In this document: piece after piece, positions 1 to 6,770 of the stretch
Numbering within the stretch: position 1 is the stretch's first letter
Layout: the number at the start of each line of letters is the position of its first letter
NCBI RefSeq assembly: GCF_000262245.1
Contig: NZ_AJSX01000046.1
Span: forward strand, 1-33,142
Source: Pasteurella bettyae CCUG 2042
GTDB taxonomy: Bacteria; Pseudomonadota; Gammaproteobacteria; Enterobacterales; Pasteurellaceae
Length of the DNA: 33,142 bases
Reading direction: 5' to 3'
Program-made: the position numbers and the translations under genes
The notes under the pieces: generated by a model
What the model saw: only the letters and a program-made list of their open reading frames with translations
What the model was told of the DNA's origin: nothing
The model's database searches: none

Positions 1-15
1 GGTTCATTTCACACC

Positions 16-303
16 TCACAGGCCCGGTCGAGGATAGTTGTCATTGTCATGATGTCGGGGTTGATAGTTTTGATTGTTATTGCGTTTGTTTTTGGACTGA
101 TATGCCATCACTGCGCCTTTTGTCGCTGCCGACCCGCCGCAGAAAAACGCAAAATACAAATAGAGATCGGTCGAATTGTCACGACCGAGATAGACCGAAT
201 ACACAAGCACGCCGGCAAGCATTAAAAAGCCAAAAAATTGAATAAAGCCAGTGGTGCTGGCGCGCCCGTTGTCATTTGTGAATAATTCAAAAAACTTTCT
301 CAT
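16..303 (-). CDS. Small two-helix membrane protein of Mu-like prophage (DUF2644-like, possible holin)
   Basis: Encodes about 95 residues with two hydrophobic segments (roughly residues 18-42 and 48-70) and a polar, Asn/His/Arg-rich tail. The middle part resembles the small DUF2644 phage proteins of Pasteurellaceae, recognised by eye only. A longer reading frame opens at 426, but I chose the ATG at 303 because it overlaps the stop of the upstream small ORF as ATGA, a typical translational coupling. It lies directly after an endolysin gene and is a two-helix membrane protein, so a holin-like role in lysis is a reasonable inference, though not shown. Local GC content is clearly higher than in the chromosomal genes further right, as expected for phage DNA. 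Confidence 0.6.
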   Translation of the reverse strand: MRKFFELFTNDNGRASTTGFIQFFGFLMLAGVLVYSVYLGRDNSTDLYLYFAFFCGGSAATKGAVMAYQSKNKRNNNQNYQPRHHDNDNYPRPGL

Positions 304-467
304 GAGCAAAGTCTCAACATTAATTTGAATGCCGGTGTCATCTTGCCATTGCCGACATAACTCCACGCATTTTTGCTGTAAAAGTAAGGTCGGCATTTGG
401 TTTGTTTTGCTCTCAAGCCGAACCAATCAAAAAACCATCCTAAAATGTCTGAAAACTTAAACTTCAT
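300..467 (-). CDS. Small phage ORF coupled between endolysin and DUF2644-like gene
   Basis: A 55-codon frame (60 if the ATG at 482 is used). It starts inside the last codons of the endolysin gene and ends in an ATGA overlap with the next gene. The start at 467 has a GGAG about nine bases upstream. The N-terminus is aromatic and hydrophobic (motif GWFFDWFG) and the rest is basic with three Cys. I do not recognise a family. The tight overlaps on both sides are the main argument that it is translated. The competing frame (16..426 read through) also looks fairly protein-like here, so one of the two is a shadow and the choice is not certain. Confidence 0.4.
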   Translation of the reverse strand: MKFKFSDILGWFFDWFGLRAKQTKCRPYFYSKNAWSYVGNGKMTPAFKLMLRLCS

Positions 468-960
468 TGTCTTGCGCTCCATATCTCAAGTTTTGTGCCA
501 CACGATTCACCCAGCCTTTGCCAAAATAGTCAAAGTTCTTTAATCGGATATAAAAATTAAGGCGTTCGCCATTTAACACCATCAACGTGTCAGAGATTGG
601 ATTGCGATTGATGGCCTCGAGAGAGTATTTGCCGATGATGCCGTCATCTAACACACCCACCGCGCGTTGCAACATACGGCTCGCATTGCCGAAACCGTGA
701 TTCACAGCAGCATCAAAAAATTGATACGTAACGGCATCAGGCATTTGCTCACAGTTGTAACGTAACCAAAATGCGCGACGGTAAATTTCGTAGGCTTGTT
801 GGCGTGTCATGGTTTTCATGTTGCCGGTATAGCCGTTCGCCTGTGCGGTGCGTTTAGTGACACCCCAGTTGGTTTCCCCGCCCGGGTCTTGTGGGTCATT
901 GGCATAACCGCCCTCGTGTCCGATAAGTCGGTCAAAAATTTGTTGGAAAGATAAAGACAT
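457..960 (-). CDS. Phage endolysin, glycoside hydrolase family 108 (N-acetylmuramidase)
   Basis: A 167-residue peptidoglycan hydrolase that would cleave host murein at lysis. The N-terminal motif HEGGYANDPQDPGGETNWGV (from residue 15) is diagnostic of the GH108/DUF847 family, with Glu16 the expected catalytic acid. The C-terminal part contains the peptidoglycan-binding-3 type region. The family includes HI1415 from a phage region of H. influenzae, recalled from memory. The start at 960 is preferred over 975 because GAGGGT lies just upstream of it and the protein then begins MSLSF. It is downstream of a Mor-type activator gene, which matches the middle/lysis order of Mu-like phages. There is no signal peptide, so export would need a holin. 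Confidence 0.9.
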   Translation of the reverse strand: MSLSFQQIFDRLIGHEGGYANDPQDPGGETNWGVTKRTAQANGYTGNMKTMTRQQAYEIYRRAFWLRYNCEQMPDAVTYQFFDAAVNHGFGNASRMLQRAVGVLDDGIIGKYSLEAINRNPISDTLMVLNGERLNFYIRLKNFDYFGKGWVNRVAQNLRYGAQDNEV

Positions 961-1048
961 AAAAAATACCCTCAATCGTTGATATGATTGAAGGTATTCT
1001 GTGTTAAATGGAGTGTAATTGATGGGGGATGGACTTCCTCACTCCCTA

Positions 1049-1062
1049 TTGTTTTAAAACAA
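1049..1062. repeat. 14-bp perfect palindrome at the end of the mor-like gene
   Basis: TTGTTTTAAAACAA is a perfect dyad spanning the stop codon of the Mor-like gene. It is flanked by CCCT and GGG, which extend the symmetry imperfectly. It could be an operator or a weak processing hairpin ahead of the endolysin gene. Nothing in the sequence decides between these. Confidence 0.35.
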
Positions 1063-1479
1063 GGGAACCTGCTGATATTTCTGGGCTTGATGAGCGCGCA
1101 CAATCTCTTTTACCCAACGATCTGAAACATTATATTTTTGACAAATTTCCAGCATTGCCGTTCTTTTACTTTTCTTTTGCCCATGTGTAGTGTAATCAAA
1201 ATCAGCTTTTAATCTCTCATTACGCAACAACCGGAGCGCAACCTCACAACGAGGGATATAGACTTCTTCAGACTTAAAATAATGGCGCAATTTCACCGCA
1301 TTTTCAAGACTGATTAATTCTTTCAATTTAGGAAAATAAACCGAGCCATCAGTAAAACGGAAAGTAGCTCCGCCGAACTGATTAATAATTTTTTCTACGT
1401 CAACAAACCTAATTAATTCCACCATTTCCAACACAATCTCAGGCAGATACTCAGCGACACTTTCAAACTTGGACTGCAT
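1054..1479 (-). CDS. Mor-type transcription activator of Mu-like prophage
   Basis: A 141-residue protein resembling the Mor/C activators of Mu-like phages, which switch on middle or late transcription by binding a dyad near the promoter as dimers. The N-terminal part has the family's LPEIVLEMVELI helix followed by a FGGATFRF segment (dimerisation region). The C-terminal part (about residues 108-128, EICQKYNVSDRWVKEIV) is a helix-turn-helix. ATG 1479 is chosen because GGGGAG sits four bases upstream, while the frame is open to 1518. The gene stands first in a short lysis cassette. No repressor, ner-like or transposase genes lie upstream; the next sequence is a chromosomal fhuD remnant. The prophage is therefore incomplete on this side. 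Confidence 0.75.
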   Translation of the reverse strand: MQSKFESVAEYLPEIVLEMVELIRFVDVEKIINQFGGATFRFTDGSVYFPKLKELISLENAVKLRHYFKSEEVYIPRCEVALRLLRNERLKADFDYTTHGQKKSKRTAMLEICQKYNVSDRWVKEIVRAHQAQKYQQVPLF

Positions 1480-1563
1480 AAAACTCCCCATATATGACCA
1501 TTTGGGGCGGATTATCACACGTAAATTTCAAAAAGCAGGGTTCTACAGGAGAAAAGGTAAAGA

Positions 1564-1588
1564 AAAATCCCGCACTAGGCGGGATTGG
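1564..1588 (-). terminator. Rho-independent terminator after fhuD remnant
   Basis: The perfect stem AATCCCGC/GCGGGATT with a five-base loop is followed on the minus strand by TTTTTC. It lies just after the truncated fhuD frame and would end transcription of the fhu remnant before the prophage genes. Confidence 0.75.
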
Positions 1589-1600
1589 TACTTTATTTAT

Positions 1601-1930
1601 TTATGCAAATATTGTCACTACCCTACAACTGGTATTAATAAATTGTAGTGACTGTGAAGTAAGACGATGTGAAAGATGTGATAATTGTTCAGGATTAGGT
1701 TGTAAACGAATACCGAGATCTTGAACTGATGAAGAAAGTTCAGGTTCTACAACCCATTTATTATAACTATTCACATTACCAATGGCTATAGGCTCTTCTC
1801 CTAAAGCTATCATGGTTTCTGCTACCGTCCAATCTAGTGTGGCAAAAGCGGGGTTAGGCTTAGTTGCCTGAGCCATTAGACTAGTACATAAGCAACATAT
1901 TGAAAGGATAAAAGTGCGGAGAGTTTTCAT
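1601..1930 (-). pseudogene. fhuD: Truncated fhuD-like hydroxamate-siderophore binding protein
   Basis: The frame begins with an ATG at 1930 and a signal peptide ending near AQA. It continues with a stretch typical of the start of mature FhuD: ATLDWTVAETMIALGEEP, then DLGIRLQPNPEQL. FhuD-family periplasmic proteins have nearly 300 residues, but this frame stops after about 109, in a tail (CRVVTIFA) that does not look like the family. About two thirds of the gene is missing, and no fhuB follows. The frame also opens at a TTG at 1942 that overlaps the fhuC stop, but the ATG gives the normal signal peptide. A near-perfect uptake signal (AAGTGCGGA) overlaps the signal-peptide codons. The product could not bind or deliver a siderophore. 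Confidence 0.75.
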
Positions 1931-1938
1931 AAAATTTA

Positions 1939-2703
1939 TCAATAAAAACTAACAGGGCGATCAATATAAGGATGTGAAATCACATTAAGATCAATACCAT
2001 AGATTTGTTTTAATTTATCACGACTGACAATTTCATGAGCATTACCTTGAGCAAGTAATCTACCACTATGTAAGGCAATTAAATGGTCACAAAAACGTGA
2101 GGCAAGATTAATGTCATGGATAACAATAATAATTCCAAGATTAAGTTGGTGGGCCAATTTTTGAATTAATTGCATGACTTCTACTTGGTGGGCAATATCT
2201 AGTGCTGCTAAAGGTTCATCCAGTAACAAGAATTGGCTTTGTTGTGCCAACAGCATAGCTAGCCAAATGCGCGAGCGTTCTCCACCTGATAGAACATCGA
2301 TTAATTGATGTTCAAATTTTTCTGTTTGTGTTAATACTAATGCATGATCAATAGCCGCATTATCTTCTTTCTTATTACTACCAAATAGACCATTCCAAGC
2401 ATAGCGCCCCATAGCAATAAGCTCTCTGGCGGTTAAGTTGGTGGCTTAGGGAAGGTGTTGAGGAAGATAAGCAACACGTTTAGCAAATTCACGACTAGAC
2501 CAATGATTAATATCTTTATTTTCAAAAAGTATAGAGCCTGATGAGCAAGAATTTTGTTTAGCAATCAATTTAATTAATGTGGATTTCCCTGAACCATTAT
2601 GACCAATCAATCCATAGACTTTGCCTAGTTCAAAACTTAAAGTGATAGGCTCTAATAATGTCCTATTGGGAATTGAAAAGGATACTTGATTTAATTGAAA
2701 CAA
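1939..2703 (-). pseudogene. fhuC: fhuC-like siderophore ABC transporter ATPase with in-frame stop
   Basis: Reading 2703 to 1939 in one frame gives a near full-length FhuC-type ATPase of about 254 residues, interrupted by one TAA at 2446-2448, codon 86. The N-terminal part carries Walker A (GHNGSGKST) and the Q-loop LPQHLP. After the stop the same frame continues with the family segment LTARELIAMGRYAWNG, signature LSGGERSR, Walker B FLLLDEP and a switch His in IVIHD. Only one base need differ from a sense codon (CAA, GAA or AAA). The only start visible is TTG at 2703, another sign of decay. It would have energised ferric-hydroxamate import with FhuB and FhuD. With fhuD truncated and fhuB absent nearby, the system looks dead. 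Confidence 0.85.
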
Positions 2704-2715
2704 AATTTATTCTCA
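2701..2715 (-). promoter_or_regulatory. Weak Fur-box-like site at fhuC start
   Basis: Read on the minus strand, TGAGAATAAATTTTG matches the 7-1-7 Fur consensus TGATAATNATTATCA at 9 of 14 positions. It overlaps the TTG start of the fhuC remnant. Iron regulation is expected for such a gene, but the match alone is weak. Confidence 0.3.
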
Positions 2716-2798
2716 TTCTTAGGAAAAGACGATGAATTTTAACTGAAAAGATTAAGCTGTTCAATGTGTATTGAGTGTTATTTAAACAAATTATGAAT

Positions 2799-2807
2799 AA
2801 GTGCGGT
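2799..2807 (+). repeat. DNA uptake signal sequence (intergenic)
   Basis: A perfect AAGTGCGGT core followed by an AT-rich stretch, the Haemophilus-type uptake signal recognised during natural transformation. It lies in the gap between the fhuC remnant and the ABC exporter operon. Perfect copies inside genes on either strand start at 3318, 4326, 5052, 6098, 10026, 10377, 12181, 22269, 25569, 25737, 26188 and 28746. Confidence 0.9.
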
Positions 2808-2836
2808 ATTAAAAATAAAAATTTTTAGGAAAAGAA

Positions 2837-2859
2837 AAGGTGAGTTATTCACTCACCTT
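2837..2859 (-). terminator. Terminator of the ABC exporter operon
   Basis: A nine-base-pair perfect stem (AAGGTGAGT/ACTCACCTT) with a five-base loop lies just past the stop of the second exporter gene. The minus strand continues TTCTTTTCC, a moderate T-rich tail. Confidence 0.6.
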
Positions 2860-2867
2860 AATTGAAG

Positions 2868-4526
2868 TTAAGATAATCGACCATTTTCGATAGTAATGAA
2901 GTGATCACAAATTGCCATAGTAGATTTACGATGACTCACTAATAAAATAAGTTTTTCAGATTTTACTTTGAGTAAAGATTGCAAAATCATCGCTTCATTC
3001 AGACTATCCAAATTACTGGTTGGTTCATCCAATAAAATGATTGGTGCATCACACAGGAAGGCACGGGCAATACCAATACGTTGTTTTTCGCCGTCGGATA
3101 AATTATTGCCCATTTCTGTCATTTTGGTTTCATAACCTTCGGGCAAACTCATAATAAAGTCATGAATACTGGCTTTTTTAGCCGCTTCAATGACTTGTTC
3201 TTTTGTCGCTTGACGTTTTGCCATCAGGATATTTTCATAGATTGATTCATTAAAAATATAAGTTTGTTGGGTTATATAAGCAATATTATCACGCAAACTT
3301 GTAGTATTTATTGATGGAAGTGCGGTCTGATTAATGCAAATTTTTCCCTGTTGAGGATCGAAGAAACGCATAATTAATTTTAATAAGGTACTTTTACCAC
3401 TGCCACTACGACCATGAATTCCTACAATCTGACCTTTATTTACACTAAGATTGATATTTTGCAGAATTTGTTCATTACCATAAGCAAAGTTTAGATATTC
3501 AACTTGAATTTGTTGAATATCTACTAAATCTACACCTGTTGTAACATCTTTAATATTAGGCTGTTCTGCTAATAGTCCTAAAACACGTTCACCACTAGCG
3601 AGAGTTTGCAGCATATTATTAGAAAGATTACTTAAAGCGATTACAGGGCCATAACTTGACATTAATAAAATTACAGCAATGAGTAAACCCGCAAAATTAA
3701 TTTGTTGATAATAGAATAGAATTAAGCCTGTAAATAAAATTAAAATATTAAATGCTGAAACCGCAATTTCTGTGTAAGCACGCACTTTTCCTTCTTGGTT
3801 TTTAATTAGTAAGAAGGCTTTATCAATAGCTTGGCTACGTTGATTAATTTCTTTTAAGCGTGCATCTTCATTTCCAAATAATTGAATTTCTTTCATACCT
3901 CGAATACTATCAAGGAAATAGTCATTCATTTCGCCCACTAATTCACGATAACGGCGACCATCTTCACGCGCCATTTGAGTAGTAATAATGGGTAAGATCA
4001 CGCCAATAGTAAGATAAGCAAGTAGTGCTACTAATACAAACCAGCCTGAAATATGACCAAATACACATAGTAAAATTGCTGAAGTCAGAAAAGCAATCAC
4101 AATAGGGGCGATGGTATGAGCATAGAATACTTCTAACAATTCAATATCATTGGTCACTAATGAAAGTAATTGACCAGCTTGTTTATCTTGCAATTTAACA
4201 AAGGCTAATTTCCGTAAAGCACTAAAGACTTTATCTCGTAATAATGCGAGAAGTTTGAAAGCAATGTAGTGACCTGAAGCCTGTTCGAGATAACGTAAGA
4301 TACCGCGAGCTACGGCAAGAACAATAAGTGCGGTCAGAATTTCAGAAATTCCTAAATGTGTATTAAAGCCAAGGAGATTTGATAATCCCATTGCTCCCAG
4401 TACCATAATGAAAATTGCAGAAAGGAAGCCAAGGGTTCCCATAATAATGGTAAAGGACATTACATGAGCTAATGGTGTGACTAATTTAAGCAAATGCCAC
4501 ATTACAACAAATCCATTTTTACGCAT
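2868..4526 (-). CDS. ABC exporter half-transporter (fused membrane and ATPase domains), partner 2
   Basis: A 552-residue type I ABC exporter subunit. Residues 1-320 form the six-helix membrane domain. The ATPase domain shows Walker A GRSGSGKST at 372-380, signature LSDGE at 476-480, Walker B ILLDEP with the catalytic Glu, and a switch His in LLVSHR. The signature has Asp where LSGGQ/LSGGE has its second Gly. The start at 4526 has a perfect AGGAGG six bases upstream and overlaps the partner's stop by eight bases (ATGCGTAA), implying coupled translation and a heterodimer. The pair loosely resembles CydDC-like and siderophore-type exporters, and I recall similar uncharacterised H. influenzae proteins (HI0663/HI0664). 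The substrate is unknown. Confidence 0.85.
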   Translation of the reverse strand: MRKNGFVVMWHLLKLVTPLAHVMSFTIIMGTLGFLSAIFIMVLGAMGLSNLLGFNTHLGISEILTALIVLAVARGILRYLEQASGHYIAFKLLALLRDKVFSALRKLAFVKLQDKQAGQLLSLVTNDIELLEVFYAHTIAPIVIAFLTSAILLCVFGHISGWFVLVALLAYLTIGVILPIITTQMAREDGRRYRELVGEMNDYFLDSIRGMKEIQLFGNEDARLKEINQRSQAIDKAFLLIKNQEGKVRAYTEIAVSAFNILILFTGLILFYYQQINFAGLLIAVILLMSSYGPVIALSNLSNNMLQTLASGERVLGLLAEQPNIKDVTTGVDLVDIQQIQVEYLNFAYGNEQILQNINLSVNKGQIVGIHGRSGSGKSTLLKLIMRFFDPQQGKICINQTALPSINTTSLRDNIAYITQQTYIFNESIYENILMAKRQATKEQVIEAAKKASIHDFIMSLPEGYETKMTEMGNNLSDGEKQRIGIARAFLCDAPIILLDEPTSNLDSLNEAMILQSLLKVKSEKLILLVSHRKSTMAICDHFITIENGRLS

Positions 4527-6267
4527 GTTTTGCCTCCTTTCTGACATTTTCTAAATCTTGTTGTTGTGTGAACATTTCTGTGTAGAGTCCATTATTATAC
4601 ATTAATTCTGTATGTGTCCCTTGTTCCGCTAATTGCCCAGCCTGTAGCACATAAATATGATCCGCATGTACAGCATTGGCAAGTCGGTGAGAAATCATCA
4701 CTATCGTTTTTTGTTGCTTTAAACGCTGAATAAATTGCAGAATAATTTCTTCACTTGCTATATCAATATTACTAGTAGCTTCGTCAAAAATATAAAGATC
4801 TGCATCATGTAATAAAGCACGAGCAAGTGCTAAACGTTGAATTTGTCCACCAGATAAATTGGTACCACGGCTTAATAATGGCATATCTAATCCGCCATTT
4901 TCATGCACAAAATTAGCCAGATTGACTTGTTCAAGCGCATGATAGATTTGTTCATCAGTCGCTTGTAAATTAGCCATCAACATATTTTCACGTAGGCTAC
5001 CTTTGAACACATAGCTACTATGGCTTACTAAGCAAATATGTTGATAGAGCGAAGTGCGGTCAATTTTGGCAGAATTTTGTTGGTTAAATAAAATTTCACC
5101 TTGTTGGGGTTTGTAGAATCCCATCAGTAGCGAAACCAATGTGGATTTTCCGCAGCCACTTTTGCCCACAAATACCGTTAATTGTTTTGGTTCTATCGTC
5201 AGAGTTAGTCCATTAATGGCAGTTTTTTCAGCGTTATAAGCAAAGTGTAAATCATTAATTTGCACTTTAACTTGCTCTTGTTTTTTGAATGTTTCCGCAT
5301 CAGTATTTTCTTCTACAGCGGTATCTAATAAAGCAAAAATCTTATCTGAAGCGGCTTTACCATTCATTGCTACATGGAAAAATGAACCTAATAAACGTAA
5401 TGGAATAAAAAATTCGGATGAAAGTAAGATGAAAAGAATCACACCAAATATGCTAATATCACCTTCTTGATATTCTAATAAAGCCATGATAATTCCAATA
5501 GCCGCACCACCATAAGCTAATAAATCCATCAGTGATACAGAATTTAACTGCATAGTTAAGACTTTCATGGTGATTTTACGGAAATGTTCTGCTTCAACAT
5601 TCATTTGTTGTGCTTTATATTCATCATCCTGATAGGTTTTTAGCGTAATTAACCCTTGTAAGTTATCAAGAAAGCTACTACCTAATCCTACATAAATTCC
5701 CCAATATTTGGCTAATAATTTTTTGGCAATTTTATTAACAGCGATAATCGACATGGGAATAAGAGGTACACAGACTAATAATACCAAGGCTGTTGGAGCA
5801 TTAAAAAAGACCAAAAAGATAAATAATGTAAGTGGTGCAAGTAGACTATAAAATAACTGCGGTAAATAACGACCGAAATAAATTTCAATTTGTTCTACGC
5901 CTTCCGAAGCAATTTGAATAACTGATGAAGTAGATTGTTGGTTTACCTGATTTAAAGGCATTGAAGAGAGCTTTTGATAAATTAATGTACGTAGATGGTG
6001 TTTCACTTGCGTACTTGCAAAATAAGACGCATTCACGGATTTTTTACTTGCAAAAGAACGTAAGTACAATGCTCCAACTAAAATAATAAAAAAAACAACC
6101 GCACTTATGAGCGAAAGTTCTTGTTTAAATGCTTGTTGTAATACATAAGCAAATACTACGGCACTGATGATACCTCCCACTAACGTGAGCCAATTCCATA
6201 GCACGGTAATTTTAATCCATTTTTTACTGTCTGGCACAGTATTAATTAGGCGTTTGTCAATCATCAT
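4519..6267 (-). CDS. ABC exporter half-transporter (fused membrane and ATPase domains), partner 1
   Basis: A 582-residue membrane-ATPase fusion protein. The N-terminal 310 residues carry about six membrane helices. The ATPase domain has Walker A GKSGCGKST (from residue 368), canonical signature LSGGQIQR, Walker B LYIFDEATS with the catalytic Glu, and His in MISHRL. Its signature is normal where the partner's is not, so the two ATP sites of the inferred heterodimer would differ. GAGGAA lies ten bases before the ATG at 6267, and the stop of the DUF454 gene is six bases upstream, so the three genes form one operon. Two perfect uptake signals lie inside the gene. The substrate cannot be told from sequence; iron or heme-related export is only a guess from neighbours. 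Confidence 0.85.
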   Translation of the reverse strand: MMIDKRLINTVPDSKKWIKITVLWNWLTLVGGIISAVVFAYVLQQAFKQELSLISAVVFFIILVGALYLRSFASKKSVNASYFASTQVKHHLRTLIYQKLSSMPLNQVNQQSTSSVIQIASEGVEQIEIYFGRYLPQLFYSLLAPLTLFIFLVFFNAPTALVLLVCVPLIPMSIIAVNKIAKKLLAKYWGIYVGLGSSFLDNLQGLITLKTYQDDEYKAQQMNVEAEHFRKITMKVLTMQLNSVSLMDLLAYGGAAIGIIMALLEYQEGDISIFGVILFILLSSEFFIPLRLLGSFFHVAMNGKAASDKIFALLDTAVEENTDAETFKKQEQVKVQINDLHFAYNAEKTAINGLTLTIEPKQLTVFVGKSGCGKSTLVSLLMGFYKPQQGEILFNQQNSAKIDRTSLYQHICLVSHSSYVFKGSLRENMLMANLQATDEQIYHALEQVNLANFVHENGGLDMPLLSRGTNLSGGQIQRLALARALLHDADLYIFDEATSNIDIASEEIILQFIQRLKQQKTIVMISHRLANAVHADHIYVLQAGQLAEQGTHTELMYNNGLYTEMFTQQQDLENVRKEAKHA

Positions 6268-6273
6268 GACAGA

Positions 6274-6636
6274 TTATTCCTCAATGGTTTTAATATAAAA
6301 GAAAAAGACGAAATATTTGATCATTAAGATACTTGCAATAATCGTACGACCTACGACAGAAGGCGTGAAATAGAAGCCAATAGCGAGCATAATAGTCACA
6401 ATGAAGAGAATCCAAAATTTTGATTTTTTCGTTAACGCTCGTTGTTCATTCAAACTTTTTAGATGTTTATTATAAATTTCGGTTTGTAAAAACCATTGAT
6501 GTAAACGATCAGAACTTCTTGCAAAGAAAAATAAGGCTAAAAGTAAGAAAGGCGTCCCAGGCATTAATGGCAGAATAATCCCTGCGATGCCAAGTCCAAG
6601 GAAAATAAAACCTAATAGTGCAAAAATTAATTTCAT
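6274..6636 (-). CDS. YbaN-family (DUF454) inner-membrane protein
   Basis: A 120-residue protein with the DUF454 pattern: an N-terminal helix with GLGIAGIILPLMPGTPFLLLAL, a conserved FFARSSDRLHQW segment, a polar middle, and two more hydrophobic segments. YbaN of E. coli belongs to the same family, and its function is not known. AAGGAT precedes the ATG. It is the first gene of an operon with two ABC exporter subunits, which suggests a membrane partner or accessory role there. A Fur-box-like sequence lies about 20-35 bases upstream of its start. Confidence 0.85.
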   Translation of the reverse strand: MKLIFALLGFIFLGLGIAGIILPLMPGTPFLLLALFFFARSSDRLHQWFLQTEIYNKHLKSLNEQRALTKKSKFWILFIVTIMLAIGFYFTPSVVGRTIIASILMIKYFVFFFYIKTIEE

Positions 6637-6654
6637 GCATAATCCTTAGCGTAA

Positions 6655-6669
6655 GAAAAATAATTCTCA
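6655..6669 (-). promoter_or_regulatory. Possible Fur box upstream of DUF454/ABC exporter operon
   Basis: The minus-strand 15-mer TGAGAATTATTTTTC matches TGATAATNATTATCA at 10 of 14 positions and is preceded by a further GATAAT hexamer. It sits where a promoter for the operon would be. AT-rich DNA gives such matches by chance, so confidence is limited. Confidence 0.35.
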
Positions 6670-6698
6670 ATTATCCATGATTTCTTAGCATTTTCAAA

Positions 6699-6725
6699 CT
6701 TGATTTTATAAAATAAACCCCAATT
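6699..6725 (+). promoter_or_regulatory. Sigma-32 (heat shock) type promoter for prlC
   Basis: CTTGAT at 6699-6704, 13 bases, then CCCCAATT at 6718-6725 closely match the RpoH pattern (CTTGAA, 11-16 bases, CCCCATNT). The site lies about 45 bases before the oligopeptidase A start. The E. coli and Salmonella homologue is known to belong to the heat-shock regulon, which supports the assignment. Confidence 0.6.
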
Positions 6726-6770
6726 TAATTTAAACGCCTAAATTTTAGGAATTTATTATAAGGAGACTTT

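Noticed and set aside
16-426. 136-residue version of the prophage membrane protein
   Set aside because: The ATG at 303 overlaps the stop of the preceding ORF and gives a normal small membrane protein; the extension lies over another likely gene. It is not fully excluded.
1494-1724. 76-residue plus-strand ORF over the mor/fhuD junction
   Set aside because: It runs across a terminator hairpin and antisense to fhuD, with low-complexity Cys-rich content and no ribosome-binding site of note.
1971-1983. TGTGAAATCACA as a CRP site
   Set aside because: The spacing between half-sites is two bases instead of six, and it lies inside the fhuC coding remnant.
6088-6095. Homopolymer of eight bases in the ABC exporter gene, and A8 in rsmI near 17427
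   Set aside because: Runs of eight are common in such AT-rich DNA and fall in conserved housekeeping or exporter frames; they are too short to claim phase variation.
2868-6267. The ABC exporter pair as cydDC
   Set aside because: The N-termini do not look like CydD/CydC, one signature is atypical, and no cytochrome bd genes are adjacent. The resemblance is general to type I exporters.
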